From Comamonadaceae bacterium (GTDB taxonomy: Bacteria > Pseudomonadota > Gammaproteobacteria > Burkholderiales > Burkholderiaceae_C): a stretch of 64,000 nt of DNA. Under the pieces are notes generated by a model. That model was not told the origin of the DNA. It worked only from the letters and a program-made list of their open reading frames with translations, and searched no databases. Location: NCBI GenBank assembly GCA_013297875.1, contig JAAFIW010000014.1, positions 1-64,000 of the forward strand, written 5' to 3'. The position numbers were made by a program, and so were the translations under genes. Positions 34,381 to 42,611 of this stretch are shown here, in pieces. Position 1 is the stretch's first letter. The number at the start of each line of letters is the position of its first letter.

Positions 34381-35613
34381 CTATCCCTTCACACACACCA
34401 CCTGCTTGAGTGTGTAAACCACCTCCACCAGGTCTTTCTGCGCGGCCATCACCGCGTCAATATCTTTGTAAGCCATCGGGATTTCATCAATCACGTCGGC
34501 ATCTTTGCGGCATTCCACGCCTTTGGTGGCTTCAATCTGGTCAGCCACGGTGAACAGCTTCTTCGCTTTGGTGCGGCTCATCGAGCGCCCTGCCCCGTGG
34601 CTGCAGCTCATGAAACTATCTACATTGCCTTTACCGCGCACGATGAAGCTTTTGGCACCCATGCTGCCGGGAATAATGCCCAGCTCACCCTTTTTGGCGC
34701 TCACCGCACCTTTTCGGGTAATGAATACCTCTTGCCCGAAGTGCGTTTCTTTGGCCACGTAGTTGTGGTGGCAATTCACCGCTTCCAGGTGGGTTTCAAA
34801 CGGCTTGGCAATAACCTTGCGCAGCGCCCCAATCACGCGCTGCATCATCACCTCGCGATTCAGGCGGGCAAATTTTTGCGCCCAGCCCACGCCACGCACG
34901 TAGTCGGCGAAATACTGCGCACCTTCTTCAAAATACGCCAGATCCTTGTCGGGCAGGTTGCGCTGGTGCAGCTCGGCGTCTTTTTTGGCCAGCTCAATAA
35001 AGTGCGTACCCATCGCATTCCCCACACCGCGCGACCCGCTGTGCAGCATGATCCACACACCATCCGCTTCGTCCAGGCAAATCTCCACAAAGTGGTTTCC
35101 ACCGCCCAGGGTTCCAATATGGCGGTGGTTGTTGGTGTTTTTCAGGCGCGGGTAATCAATACAAATCGCCTCAAATTCATCCACCAGCTGCGCCCAGGCT
35201 GCATCGGCCTCGTCGGGCGGGGTTTCCCACGAACCTTTGTCGCGGTTGCTTCCCTTTCCACGAAATTGCTTGGGGCTCATGCCATGCGGCACGGCTTTTT
35301 CAATTTCGCTGCGCAGCGCGGCCAGGCTATCCGGCAGGTCGCGCGCATTCAGCGAGGTTTTGCAGGCAATCATTCCGCATCCAATATCCACGCCCACAGC
35401 GGCGGGAATAATGGCTTTGAAGGTCGGAATCACGCTACCCACAGTGGCACCAATACCGTAATGCACATCGGGCATGGCGGCAATATGGCTGAACACAATG
35501 GGCAGGCGGGCCGCGTTGTCCAGTTGCTGCTGGGCTTCGGCTTCGACCGGGACGCCTTGCGTCCACATTTTGACGGGTACGCCGCCGGATACTTCGCGTT
35601 GGTTGTAGTTCAT
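34381..35613 (-). CDS. rtcB: RNA-splicing ligase RtcB
   Basis: RtcB joins RNA 2',3'-cyclic phosphate or 3'-phosphate ends to 5'-OH ends using GTP and Mn2+. Visible features are the metal-binding GVDIGCGMIA and the guanylated histidine in SCSHGAGRSMSR (His339, equivalent to E. coli His337). The 410-residue length fits. ATG 35613 is preferred over 35631 because AAAGGAAA lies correctly before it. It directly follows the three Y-like RNAs. Confidence 0.96.
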   Translation of the reverse strand: MNYNQREVSGGVPVKMWTQGVPVEAEAQQQLDNAARLPIVFSHIAAMPDVHYGIGATVGSVIPTFKAIIPAAVGVDIGCGMIACKTSLNARDLPDSLAALRSEIEKAVPHGMSPKQFRGKGSNRDKGSWETPPDEADAAWAQLVDEFEAICIDYPRLKNTNNHRHIGTLGGGNHFVEICLDEADGVWIMLHSGSRGVGNAMGTHFIELAKKDAELHQRNLPDKDLAYFEEGAQYFADYVRGVGWAQKFARLNREVMMQRVIGALRKVIAKPFETHLEAVNCHHNYVAKETHFGQEVFITRKGAVSAKKGELGIIPGSMGAKSFIVRGKGNVDSFMSCSHGAGRSMSRTKAKKLFTVADQIEATKGVECRKDADVIDEIPMAYKDIDAVMAAQKDLVEVVYTLKQVVCVKG

Positions 35614-35647
35614 GTTGTTTCCTTTATTCACTCATATTCAAATAGAT

Positions 35648-35820
35648 TAACCACCTGCAGCGACTAGCATTGCTGAAATGTTTACGTGCTCTACCAAACT
35701 GAGCTACGGTGCTGCAATGGATTCTTTTGCGAAAACCCATTGCAGCACCGGCGGGAATCGAACCCGCGACCACGGCATTAACAAGGCTGTAATTCCAACG
35801 GCATTCGCCGCAGGCGGTTA
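35648..35820 (-). ncRNA. Y-like RNA with rearranged tRNA module (YrlA-like)
   Basis: The outer stem (35805-35820 with 35648-35663) pairs 16 bases. Inside, in transcript order: the motif GGCGAATGC, then ATTACA; a T-arm-like hairpin GCGGGTTCGATTCCCGC; a 14-base acceptor-like strand CGGTGCTGCAATGG; a loop; its exact complement CCATTGCAGCACCG; then a D-arm-like TAGCTCAGTTTGGTAGAGC. So the tRNA parts are present, but the acceptor stem is closed and there is no anticodon arm. Bacterial YrlA Y RNAs next to Rsr/Rtc genes are known tRNA mimics. Ends are predicted from pairing only. Confidence 0.85.
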
Positions 35821-35842
35821 AAAACTTCTGCTCTTTCCAGGA

Positions 35843-35985
35843 AAGAACTTTCAAAAGCGCGACAAGATGGATGAGATTTCACTTGCAGCAGTTTCCTGCC
35901 ACGCATGACCGGGGTTCGAACCCGACCGGTGTGCTCGCACACCTCACCTGTAATCTCACCCGCATTCGCGCTTTTGAAAGTTCTT
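35843..35985 (-). ncRNA. Y-like RNA 2
   Basis: A near-perfect outer stem of about 19 bases (AAGAACTTTCAAAAGCGCG at 35985-35967 with its complement at 35843-35861) encloses GCGAATGC and ATTACA. It then holds a hairpin GGTGTGCGAGCACACC, a T-arm-like TCGGGTTCGAACCCCGG, and a 7-base acceptor-like stem closed by a GAAA loop (35885-35902). No D arm is visible. It sits between Y-like RNA 1 and the tRNA-like RNA 3 on the rtc transcript. Confidence 0.78.
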
Positions 35986-36014
35986 GGCGACTTTCTACTT
36001 TTTCCCTTCAGCGC

Positions 36015-36092
36015 CCCCGCCTGGCGACAAACAATTGATGTGATCGAACAGTTTCAATGTAATCACATCAGCATTCGCCAGGCGACGACTTT
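36015..36092 (-). ncRNA. Y-like RNA 1, minimal form
   Basis: An outer stem CGCCTGGCGA/TCGCCAGGCG (36075-36084 with 36018-36027) and an inner stem TGATGTGAT/ATCACATCA (36062-36070 with 36036-36045) carry the same GGCGAATGC...ATTACA motif as the two RNAs that follow. There is no tRNA-like module. It is probably a short Y-type RNA; ends are estimates from pairing. Confidence 0.65.
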
Positions 36093-36110
36093 ATGTGTCA
36101 AAAGTGCCAC

Positions 36111-36162
36111 CAGCCCATAGAAAGACTGCTCAAGCAGCTATTATTTATATAGCAGCTTGAGC
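36111..36162. repeat. Back-to-back dispersed repeats after rsr
   Basis: TGCTCAAGCAGCTATTATTT and the opposite-facing ATAGCAGCTTGAGCG make a palindrome just after the rsr stop codon, before the first Y-like RNA. The flanking CAGCCCAT completes a full copy. It could form a hairpin separating rsr mRNA from the RNA cluster. Confidence 0.8.
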
Positions 36163-36169
36163 GCCCTTC

Positions 36170-37732
36170 TCAGGCAGCGTCCAGCACCACCTCGTCAATC
36201 AAACCCACCCAGTGGTCGGCGCCCAGCTCACCGGCAGCAAACATGGCCAGCACCTTGAACACCTCGTCGGTAAACCCGCCGATGTTCAAGATATCGGCCC
36301 GCTCACACGCCTGTGTGTGGGCGTAAGGCTGGATGTCGATGCACACCAGCTTGGCTTGTGGGTTGCGTTGCTTGAACGCTTCCCACTCGCGCAGCGTCTG
36401 TGTGGCACCGCTTCGCTGGTTGTCCACCCACGACTCGTTGTCTGACACCAGCACCACCAGATCAGCCTGGGCCTTTTGGGCATTCAGCTGGGCCAGCGGA
36501 GCGGAACAGTTGGTTCCACCGCCGCCAATAGCGGCCAGCTTCTCCGCATTGCTCATCACCGAATCACGCGGGTTTAGCACCAGCTTCACCACTTTTTCCT
36601 CAAACGGCAGCACCAAAGTGCTGGGGTTTTTGCGCAGCAAGGCGGCGGCTACCAGGGCAGCTACATCAATACAGCGCACCGCCGACGTTGCCGACCCGCG
36701 GTACCCGGTCACGGCCGAAGCCATGGAACCCGACACATCGGGGCACACCACCACGCGGCCCGCAAACTCGGGCACATTGGCTAGCGCAATTTCCATCGCG
36801 TCTTGCAAGGCCTCACGCACGTCCGAAGGCACTGTTTCATCACACGCCTTGTAAGCCGCCATCAACTGGTAGGGCAACACACGCGCTTTGGCAATGCTGG
36901 CGGCATCACGCAGCTTGGCTGCCACGGCCTTTGTGGCCTTGGTGGTTCCAAACACGCCGTGGCGGGCAAAGGTGTTCAGGTTTTGGCGAACCATCTGCCA
37001 CGAGCCGTTTTTGGCGACTTGCGTCCATTGGTTCTCCGTCAAACCCAGCGCGGTCAGCATCTGAAAAGGCACGTCTGGCAGCACGCCTGAGCGGTCTTTC
37101 TTGTATGCCTCATACGCCTTCGTCACCTCGGGCAGCGCAGCGGCGTCGTATTCGCGGCCAATCACCCAAGCAAACCAGGCCGCACGCCAGGCCTCAGCCG
37201 GCTTGGGGTGAACCATCTTCACCACGTCGGCCAGACTGGGGCTGTTGCCCACGTTGGCATTCAGCAGTTGCTTTTCAGTTGCGTTGCACAGCCAGTGTTG
37301 CACCAGTTTTTTAGGACGCGAACCCAGCGACTTGCGACCCACCTGGCCGCTGCGCAGAATCTGCACCACGTTTCGCAGCATCTTTCCGCTATCGACCACA
37401 CGCGGAAAAACCTGGGCAAACAAGGCCACATCGCGCACGGCCAGCGTGGCCAGCAGCAGCGCAGGCATGTCTTTCATGTGGCCACGTTCGCGGGCATAGA
37501 TGGCAGTTTTGGCCACAAAGCGCACATTCACTTTGGCGGCCAGTGCCAGCACAGCGTCCAGCTGCTCAGCGGCACCGGCGTAATAGGTATTGTTCAAACA
37601 ACCGGTCACGGCCAGCTGCGCCAGCGCGTGCTTGGGGCTCAGCGCGTAGGCGGCTCCACCGGCTTCGTTGGCGGTGTCGGCAGCGGGCAGCAGCTTGCCT
37701 TTGCTGGTATGAAAAAGTTGGGTGTTTGCCAT
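36170..37732 (-). CDS. rsr: Ro60 orthologue Rsr (TROVE domain)
   Basis: This 520-residue protein has an N-terminal TROVE/HEAT-like ring domain (GGAAYALSPKHALAQLAVTGCLNNTYY) and a C-terminal von Willebrand A domain with the metal site DVSGSM. Ro60 rings bind Y RNAs and misfolded RNA; in bacteria Rsr with Y RNA also gates the exonuclease PNPase. ACAGGAGC lies before the ATG. It is the first gene of the unit, downstream of the sigma54 promoter, and is directly followed by the Y-like RNAs it presumably binds. Confidence 0.95.
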   Translation of the reverse strand: MANTQLFHTSKGKLLPAADTANEAGGAAYALSPKHALAQLAVTGCLNNTYYAGAAEQLDAVLALAAKVNVRFVAKTAIYARERGHMKDMPALLLATLAVRDVALFAQVFPRVVDSGKMLRNVVQILRSGQVGRKSLGSRPKKLVQHWLCNATEKQLLNANVGNSPSLADVVKMVHPKPAEAWRAAWFAWVIGREYDAAALPEVTKAYEAYKKDRSGVLPDVPFQMLTALGLTENQWTQVAKNGSWQMVRQNLNTFARHGVFGTTKATKAVAAKLRDAASIAKARVLPYQLMAAYKACDETVPSDVREALQDAMEIALANVPEFAGRVVVCPDVSGSMASAVTGYRGSATSAVRCIDVAALVAAALLRKNPSTLVLPFEEKVVKLVLNPRDSVMSNAEKLAAIGGGGTNCSAPLAQLNAQKAQADLVVLVSDNESWVDNQRSGATQTLREWEAFKQRNPQAKLVCIDIQPYAHTQACERADILNIGGFTDEVFKVLAMFAAGELGADHWVGLIDEVVLDAA

Positions 37733-37778
37733 TTTTTGCTCCTGTTTGCATTCATCGGTTCTGATGACGCAGTGTTTA

Positions 37779-37795
37779 TTGCAGGGGCTGTGCCA
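37779..37795 (-). promoter_or_regulatory. Sigma54 promoter for rsr-Y RNA-rtcBA
   Basis: On the minus strand the bases read TGGCACAGCCCCTGCAA: GG and GC are exactly 10 bases apart, as in the -24/-12 consensus TGGCAC-N5-TTGCA. The site lies 47 bases before the rsr ATG, facing it, with rtcR divergent on the other side. RtcR is a sigma54 activator, so this fits well. Confidence 0.85.
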
Positions 37796-37931
37796 GGTCG
37801 TGGCTTCTGAAGCGATTGATCTTCTAAGTTGTTGATTTCATTTAATAAAAACTTCTCGATGCGCTCGTGGGAAATTGTTTTCTGCTGAAGATATCTTGAT
37901 AAACTAGATTTTCAGCTAGTAAACTAGCCAG

Positions 37932-39527
37932 ATGAAACGCAAAGTCGTCATCGGATTCCTTGGCACCCAACTCGACTCTGGCCTGGGCGCAGCCCGCTGG
38001 GAGAAGTGGCGGCCCACGGTGTCGCTGGCCCAGCACGACGACCTGGCGCTGGACCGCCTGGAGCTGCTGCACGACGCGCGCAACACGGCGCTGGCCCAGC
38101 GCGTGCGCGACGACGTGGTGCAACTGTCACCGACTACACAGGTGAACCTGGTCGAGATGAACCTGGCCAACCCCTGGGACTTTGGCGAGGTGTATGGCGC
38201 GCTGTACGACTGGGCGGGGCGCTACGCGTTTGACACCGCACACGAAGACTATTGGGCCCACATCACCACGGGCACGCATGTGGCGCAGATTTGTATGTTT
38301 TTGCTGGTCGAGGCGCGGTTTTTACCCGGCGTGTTGTTGCAATCGGCTCCCGCACATGGGCGGCAGCGCGCGGGGGCGGGCACGTATGAGTTGATTGACC
38401 TGGACTTGTCGCGCTACGACGCGATCAACACCCGACTGAATGTGGCCCAGCAAGACGCAGTGTCGTTCCTGAAAAGCGGCATTGCCACGCGCAATGCACG
38501 CTTTAACGCGCTGATTGAAGAGGTGGAACACATAGCAGTGCGCAGCAAAGCACCCATCTTGCTGACCGGGCCCACCGGCGCGGGCAAGTCGATGCTGGCG
38601 CGGCGGATTTTTGAGTTGAAGAAGGCGCGGCACCAGATTGACGGCGAGTTTGTGGACGTGAACTGCGCCACCTTGCGCGGCGACGGCGCAGGCTCGGCGC
38701 TGTTTGGCCACAAAAAAGGCTCGTTCACCGGCGCGGCGGCCGACCGGCCTGGCCTCTTGCGCACGGCTGACCAGGGCGTGTTGTTTCTGGACGAGATTGG
38801 CGAGCTGGGCGCCGACGAGCAAGCCATGCTGCTCAAAGCGATTGAGGGCAAGCGCTTTTTGCCCATGGGCGCTGACAAGGAAGTGACCAGCCATTTCCAG
38901 CTGATCGCCGGTACCAACAGAGACCTGCGGGCCGAGGTGGCGGCCGGGCGTTTCAGAGAAGACCTGTTTGCCCGCATCAACCTCTGGGCCTACAGCCTGC
39001 CCGGCCTTGCACAGCGACGTGAAGACATTGAACCCAACATCGACCACCAGTTGCGCATTGCTTCGCAAGACCTGGGCAAGCAGGTGCGCCTGACCACCGA
39101 GGCGCGGCAAGACTATTTGCGTTTTGCCCAGTCACCGCAGGCCCTGTGGAGCGGCAGCTTTCGTGATTTGAGCGCGTCCGTCACGCGGCTGGCCACGCTG
39201 GCCGATAACGGGCGCATTGGTGCCGGCTTGGTGGCGGCTGAAGTGGCGCGGCTGCGCTGGCAGTGGGAGAAGGATGGCGGCTTTGTCGAAAGCCCTCAGG
39301 TGTCGCTGCGCGACTTGCTGGGCGATGCGGCTGATGCGATGGATCAGTTTGACAAGCTGCAACTGCAAGCGGTGGTGGCTGTGTGCCGACAGCACCCCAC
39401 GCTGAGCGAGGCGGGCCGTGCGCTGTTTGACGTGTCGCGCCAGCAGCGCGCGGTGGTCAATGATGCGGATCGGCTGCGCAAATACTTGCTGAAGTTTGGC
39501 TTGGGGTGGGACCAGGTGCACGGGTAA
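37932..39527 (+). CDS. rtcR: Sigma54-dependent activator RtcR
   Basis: The 531-residue protein has the RtcR-type N-terminal CARF domain (KVVIGFLGTQLDSG), an AAA+ domain with Walker A GPTGAGKS (213-220), the sigma54-contact loop GSFTGA (263-268, a GAFTGA variant), and Walker B VLFLDEIGE. It activates the divergent rsr-rtcBA promoter when the CARF domain senses a ligand, thought to be a cyclic or phosphate-ended RNA product. Just before its start are CTAG-rich inverted repeats (near 37908-37928) that could be operator sites. Confidence 0.95.
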   Translation: MKRKVVIGFLGTQLDSGLGAARWEKWRPTVSLAQHDDLALDRLELLHDARNTALAQRVRDDVVQLSPTTQVNLVEMNLANPWDFGEVYGALYDWAGRYAFDTAHEDYWAHITTGTHVAQICMFLLVEARFLPGVLLQSAPAHGRQRAGAGTYELIDLDLSRYDAINTRLNVAQQDAVSFLKSGIATRNARFNALIEEVEHIAVRSKAPILLTGPTGAGKSMLARRIFELKKARHQIDGEFVDVNCATLRGDGAGSALFGHKKGSFTGAAADRPGLLRTADQGVLFLDEIGELGADEQAMLLKAIEGKRFLPMGADKEVTSHFQLIAGTNRDLRAEVAAGRFREDLFARINLWAYSLPGLAQRREDIEPNIDHQLRIASQDLGKQVRLTTEARQDYLRFAQSPQALWSGSFRDLSASVTRLATLADNGRIGAGLVAAEVARLRWQWEKDGGFVESPQVSLRDLLGDAADAMDQFDKLQLQAVVAVCRQHPTLSEAGRALFDVSRQQRAVVNDADRLRKYLLKFGLGWDQVHG

Positions 39528-39592
39528 TGCGCTTGCCGACAAGCATGTATCATGCGCATACTTCATGCACCTTTTATCTGAAGGAGTACCCC

Positions 39593-39835
39593 ATGCCAGC
39601 CGCCACCGAAGCCACCCAGAAACGCCCCGTCAACCTGTCGATCAATGCCCGCACCCTGGAGCAGGCCAAGAGTCTGGGTATCAACCTGTCGCAAGCCGTT
39701 GATGGATTCCTGGCCGAAGAGGTCAAACGCCGTTACTGGGAGAAGTGGCGTGACGACAACCAGGAAGCCTTTGCCGCGTACAACGAGCGCATCGCCAAAG
39801 AGGGGCTGCCGTTGGCTAAATACCGTACGTTTTAG
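39593..39835 (+). CDS. ccdA: Antitoxin CcdA
   Basis: This 80-residue CcdA-type antitoxin has an N-terminal ribbon-helix-helix (KRPVNLSINARTLEQAKSLGINLSQAVDGFL) and a C-terminal toxin-binding tail with WEKWRDDNQEAFAAYNERI. It neutralises the gyrase poison CcdB and represses the operon. AAGGAG precedes the ATG. The 40 bases before it contain ATCATGCGCATAC-type dyad symmetry, a possible operator. Confidence 0.92.
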   Translation: MPAATEATQKRPVNLSINARTLEQAKSLGINLSQAVDGFLAEEVKRRYWEKWRDDNQEAFAAYNERIAKEGLPLAKYRTF

Positions 39836-39849
39836 CGCACCTATCGTCT

Positions 39850-40164
39850 ATGGCCCGCTTTGACGTCTACGCGCATCCCGACGCGACCTTGCGTAAAACC
39901 ACGCCCTACTTGCTGGACGTGCAAAACAGCTACCTTGATGACTTGGCGACTCGGGTGGTGATTCCCATGCGCACTGGCAGCGTGCTACCGCACCGGGTGC
40001 GCGACTTGAACCCGGTGTTTGCCATTGCCGGAAAAGAACTCGTTCTGGACACAGCTGCTATGGCCGCTTTCCCCACCGCTCTGCTCAAGCGCCCCGTGGA
40101 AAACTTTGCGCACCAGGCAAACACCATCGTCAATGCCCTGGACACACTTTTTGGATCGCACTGA
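39850..40164 (+). CDS. ccdB: Toxin CcdB, gyrase inhibitor
   Basis: The 104-residue protein starts [10 protein letters not shown], has [21 protein letters not shown] and ends with [15 protein letters not shown], typical of chromosomal CcdB. It poisons DNA gyrase subunit A when free. It follows ccdA by 14 bases and its stop lies 1 base before the GTG start of thyA, so the toxin gene is directly coupled to the essential thyA-folA unit. Confidence 0.92.
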   Translation: MARFDVYAHPDATLRKTTPYLLDVQNSYLDDLATRVVIPMRTGSVLPHRVRDLNPVFAIAGKELVLDTAAMAAFPTALLKRPVENFAHQANTIVNALDTLFGSH

Positions 40165-40165
40165 C

Positions 40166-40984
40166 GTGACCAACACCCCTCGCCCCATCCGCTCCCAATA
40201 CGAAGACTTCATGCGCCACGTCTATGCGCATGGAACCCCCAAGACCGATCGAACGGGTACCGGCACCAAAAGTGTTTTTGGCTACCAGATGCGCTTTGAC
40301 TTGAATGAAGGTTTTCCGCTGGTTACCACCAAGAAAGTGCACCTCAAATCCATCATCACCGAGCTGCTGTGGTTTTTGCAGGGCTCAAGTGACAACAACT
40401 GGCTGCGCGAGCGCGGCGTGACGATTTGGGATGAATGGGCGCGGCCTGACGGTGACCTGGGGCCTGTGTATGGCGTGCAATGGCGCAGCTGGCCTACGCC
40501 AGATGGCGGGCACATTGACCAGATTGCCCAGGTGATTCAAACCCTGAAAACCAACCCCGATTCGCGCCGCATGATCGTGAGTGCCTGGAACGTGGCCGAG
40601 CTGGACAAGATGGCGCTGATGCCCTGCCATGCGTTCTTTCAGTTCTACGTGGCTGACGGGAAACTCAGCTGCCAGCTGTACCAGCGCAGCGCCGACATTT
40701 TTCTGGGTGTGCCGTTCAACATTGCCAGCTACGCGCTGCTCACCCACATGGTGGCCCAGCAATGCGATCTGGCCGTGGGCGACTTTGTGTGGACCGGTGG
40801 TGACTGCCACATCTACAGCAACCACCACGAACAGGTAGAGCTGCAACTGAGCCGCGCGCCGCACCCTTACCCCGTGTTGAACATCAAGCGCAGGCCGGAT
40901 TCGATCTTGGGTTACGAATACGAAGACTTTGAGGTGCTGGACTATCAGCACCATGCGGCAATCAAAGCCCCCGTCGCGGTTTGA
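40166..40984 (+). CDS. thyA: Thymidylate synthase
   Basis: ThyA methylates dUMP to dTMP with methylene-tetrahydrofolate. The protein has 272 residues from GTG 40166. Key parts are [12 protein letters not shown], the catalytic cysteine in [13 protein letters not shown], and GDCHIYSNH. The frame is open further upstream, but there it overlaps ccdB. The start one base after the ccdB stop suggests translation is partly coupled to the toxin gene; folA follows after 7 bases. Confidence 0.95.
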   Translation: MTNTPRPIRSQYEDFMRHVYAHGTPKTDRTGTGTKSVFGYQMRFDLNEGFPLVTTKKVHLKSIITELLWFLQGSSDNNWLRERGVTIWDEWARPDGDLGPVYGVQWRSWPTPDGGHIDQIAQVIQTLKTNPDSRRMIVSAWNVAELDKMALMPCHAFFQFYVADGKLSCQLYQRSADIFLGVPFNIASYALLTHMVAQQCDLAVGDFVWTGGDCHIYSNHHEQVELQLSRAPHPYPVLNIKRRPDSILGYEYEDFEVLDYQHHAAIKAPVAV

Positions 40985-40991
40985 GGCGCAT

Positions 40992-41489
40992 ATGAAAAAC
41001 ATCGCAATGATCGCAGCGCTTGGCCGCCGTGGCGAGCTGGGCAAAAACAACGACCTGTTGTGGCACCTGCCGCAAGACATGGCGCATTTCAAGGAAACCA
41101 CGCGCGGCCACACCGTCATCATGGGTCGCAAAACCTGGGACAGCCTGCCACCGAAGTTCCGGCCACTGCCCGGGCGGCGCAACATTGTCGTCACCCGCCA
41201 GGAGAACTGGACGCAATCGGGCGTTGAGGCCGTCGGAAGTGCTCAAGCCGCTATTGACTTGGTAGCAGAGCATGAGAGAGCCTTCGTGATTGGCGGTGCA
41301 CAAATCTACCAAGCCTTGCTGTCGCATGCGCATGATTTGATCCTGACCGAGATAGACCAGGAATTTGATGCCGATACCTTTTTCCCCACCTGGCCACGCG
41401 AGGACTACGACGAAATTTCGCGTCGAAATGACACCAGCGAGCAGGGCTGGGGACTGAGTTTTGCCGTCTACCGGCTGCGCCAGATATAG
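40992..41489 (+). CDS. folA: Dihydrofolate reductase
   Basis: FolA reduces dihydrofolate to tetrahydrofolate with NADPH. This 165-residue protein shows ALGRRGELGKNNDLLWHLPQDM (the substrate Asp/Glu region), VIMGRKTWDSLP and VIGGAQIYQ. It forms an operon with thyA. Around codons 83-95 the DNA (GCTCAAGCCGCTATTGACTT) matches the dispersed repeat in reverse; the family tolerates variable sequence there. Confidence 0.95.
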   Translation: MKNIAMIAALGRRGELGKNNDLLWHLPQDMAHFKETTRGHTVIMGRKTWDSLPPKFRPLPGRRNIVVTRQENWTQSGVEAVGSAQAAIDLVAEHERAFVIGGAQIYQALLSHAHDLILTEIDQEFDADTFFPTWPREDYDEISRRNDTSEQGWGLSFAVYRLRQI

Positions 41490-41535
41490 ACCATCACCGC
41501 GTATTCTTAACAACTGATACCAAAAGGAGCTATCT

Positions 41536-42141
41536 ATGTCTGGAGGCGGATTTCACGTTCACGGCCCACACGACCACGCGCTGGAGCATGCCAAAGAGGG
41601 CGAACATGGGGCTACGGCGCACCATGGCATTGGCGGGGGCAGCATGACCAACCAGGTCGCCATGTTCACCGCGGTGGTGGCCACGGTGGGTGCCATCTTT
41701 GCCTATATGGGTGGTGCCACGCAAGCCAATGCGGGCTTGTACAAAAACAATGCCGGCATCAAGAAAACCGAGGCGTCCAACCAATGGAACTACTACCAGG
41801 CCAAGAGCAGCAAGCAAAACCTGGCCGAGTTGGCCATTGAACTGGCACCCGAGGGCCGCCGCGCGTTTTACACCGAAGAAATCAAGCGCTACAAAGTTGA
41901 AAAGGCCGACATCAAGAAAGACGCCGAAAAACTGGAAGCCGAGTCCAAAGCCTGGGACGACAAGTCAGACGCCCAGATGCACGAGCACCACCGCTGGGCC
42001 CAAGCCACCACCGCGCTGCAAGTCACCATTGCGCTGGCGGCCATTGCCCTGCTGACCAAAAAGAAGTGGCTGCAATACGGCATGGTGGCCGCTGGCGTGC
42101 TGGGCATTGGAATTGGCGTGTTGGCAGCGCTACATATTTAG
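41536..42141 (+). CDS. DUF4337 membrane protein
   Basis: This 201-residue protein has a His-rich N-terminus (GGGFHVHGPHDHALEHAKEG), one membrane helix (AMFTAVVATVGAIFAYMGG), a helical charged middle, and two C-terminal helices, matching DUF4337. AAAGGAGC precedes the ATG. Function unknown; the histidines may bind metal. A dispersed repeat starts at its stop codon. Confidence 0.85.
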   Translation: MSGGGFHVHGPHDHALEHAKEGEHGATAHHGIGGGSMTNQVAMFTAVVATVGAIFAYMGGATQANAGLYKNNAGIKKTEASNQWNYYQAKSSKQNLAELAIELAPEGRRAFYTEEIKRYKVEKADIKKDAEKLEAESKAWDDKSDAQMHEHHRWAQATTALQVTIALAAIALLTKKKWLQYGMVAAGVLGIGIGVLAALHI

Positions 42142-42200
42142 TAGCTGCTTGAGCAATGAATCTCTGGGCTGACGGCTCAAAAGCATAAAAAAAACGACAG

Positions 42201-42593
42201 ATGACCCTGCAACACCACATGATCTCTGGCGCGCCCGACCCGGTGGCACCCTTCAGCCACGCGGTGGAGGCCGATGGCTGGGTCTATCTGACCGGCCAGA
42301 TGCCGTTCGCCGGCACCTCCATCGACGAGCCGTATCCGCAAGGCATAGCGGCCCAGACCCATCAGGTGATGCACAACCTACGCAACGTGCTGAATGGTCT
42401 GCATCTGGATCTCGCGCAGGTCGTTCAAGTGCGCATCTACTTGCTGCACTTTGACCGCGACTATGACGCGATGAACACGGTCTATGCCACCTACTTTGCC
42501 CCTGGCCAGCGGCCTGCGCGCACCTGCGTCGGCGTCAGCGGCCTGGCCAAAGGTGCGCTGATCGAGATTGACATGGTGGCGCGGCGGCCGTGA
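42201..42593 (+). CDS. RidA/YjgF-family protein
   Basis: The 130-residue RidA-fold protein (PFSHAVEADGWVYLTGQMPF, GVSGLAKGALIEIDMVA) belongs to a family that hydrolyses reactive enamine/imine intermediates. Not all subgroups have the arginine that marks true RidA; here RPARTCVGVS contains one at the expected place. It stands alone between DUF4337 and the convergent RNase H-like gene. Confidence 0.88.
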   Translation: MTLQHHMISGAPDPVAPFSHAVEADGWVYLTGQMPFAGTSIDEPYPQGIAAQTHQVMHNLRNVLNGLHLDLAQVVQVRIYLLHFDRDYDAMNTVYATYFAPGQRPARTCVGVSGLAKGALIEIDMVARRP

Positions 42594-42611
42594 TGCCTTG
42601 TGGGTGAGGGC

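Noticed and set aside
35640-35985. Ordinary tRNA genes
   Set aside because: T-arm and D-arm-like parts exist but in reversed order with a closed acceptor stem and no anticodon arm; they fit Y RNA-type mimics, not tRNA genes.
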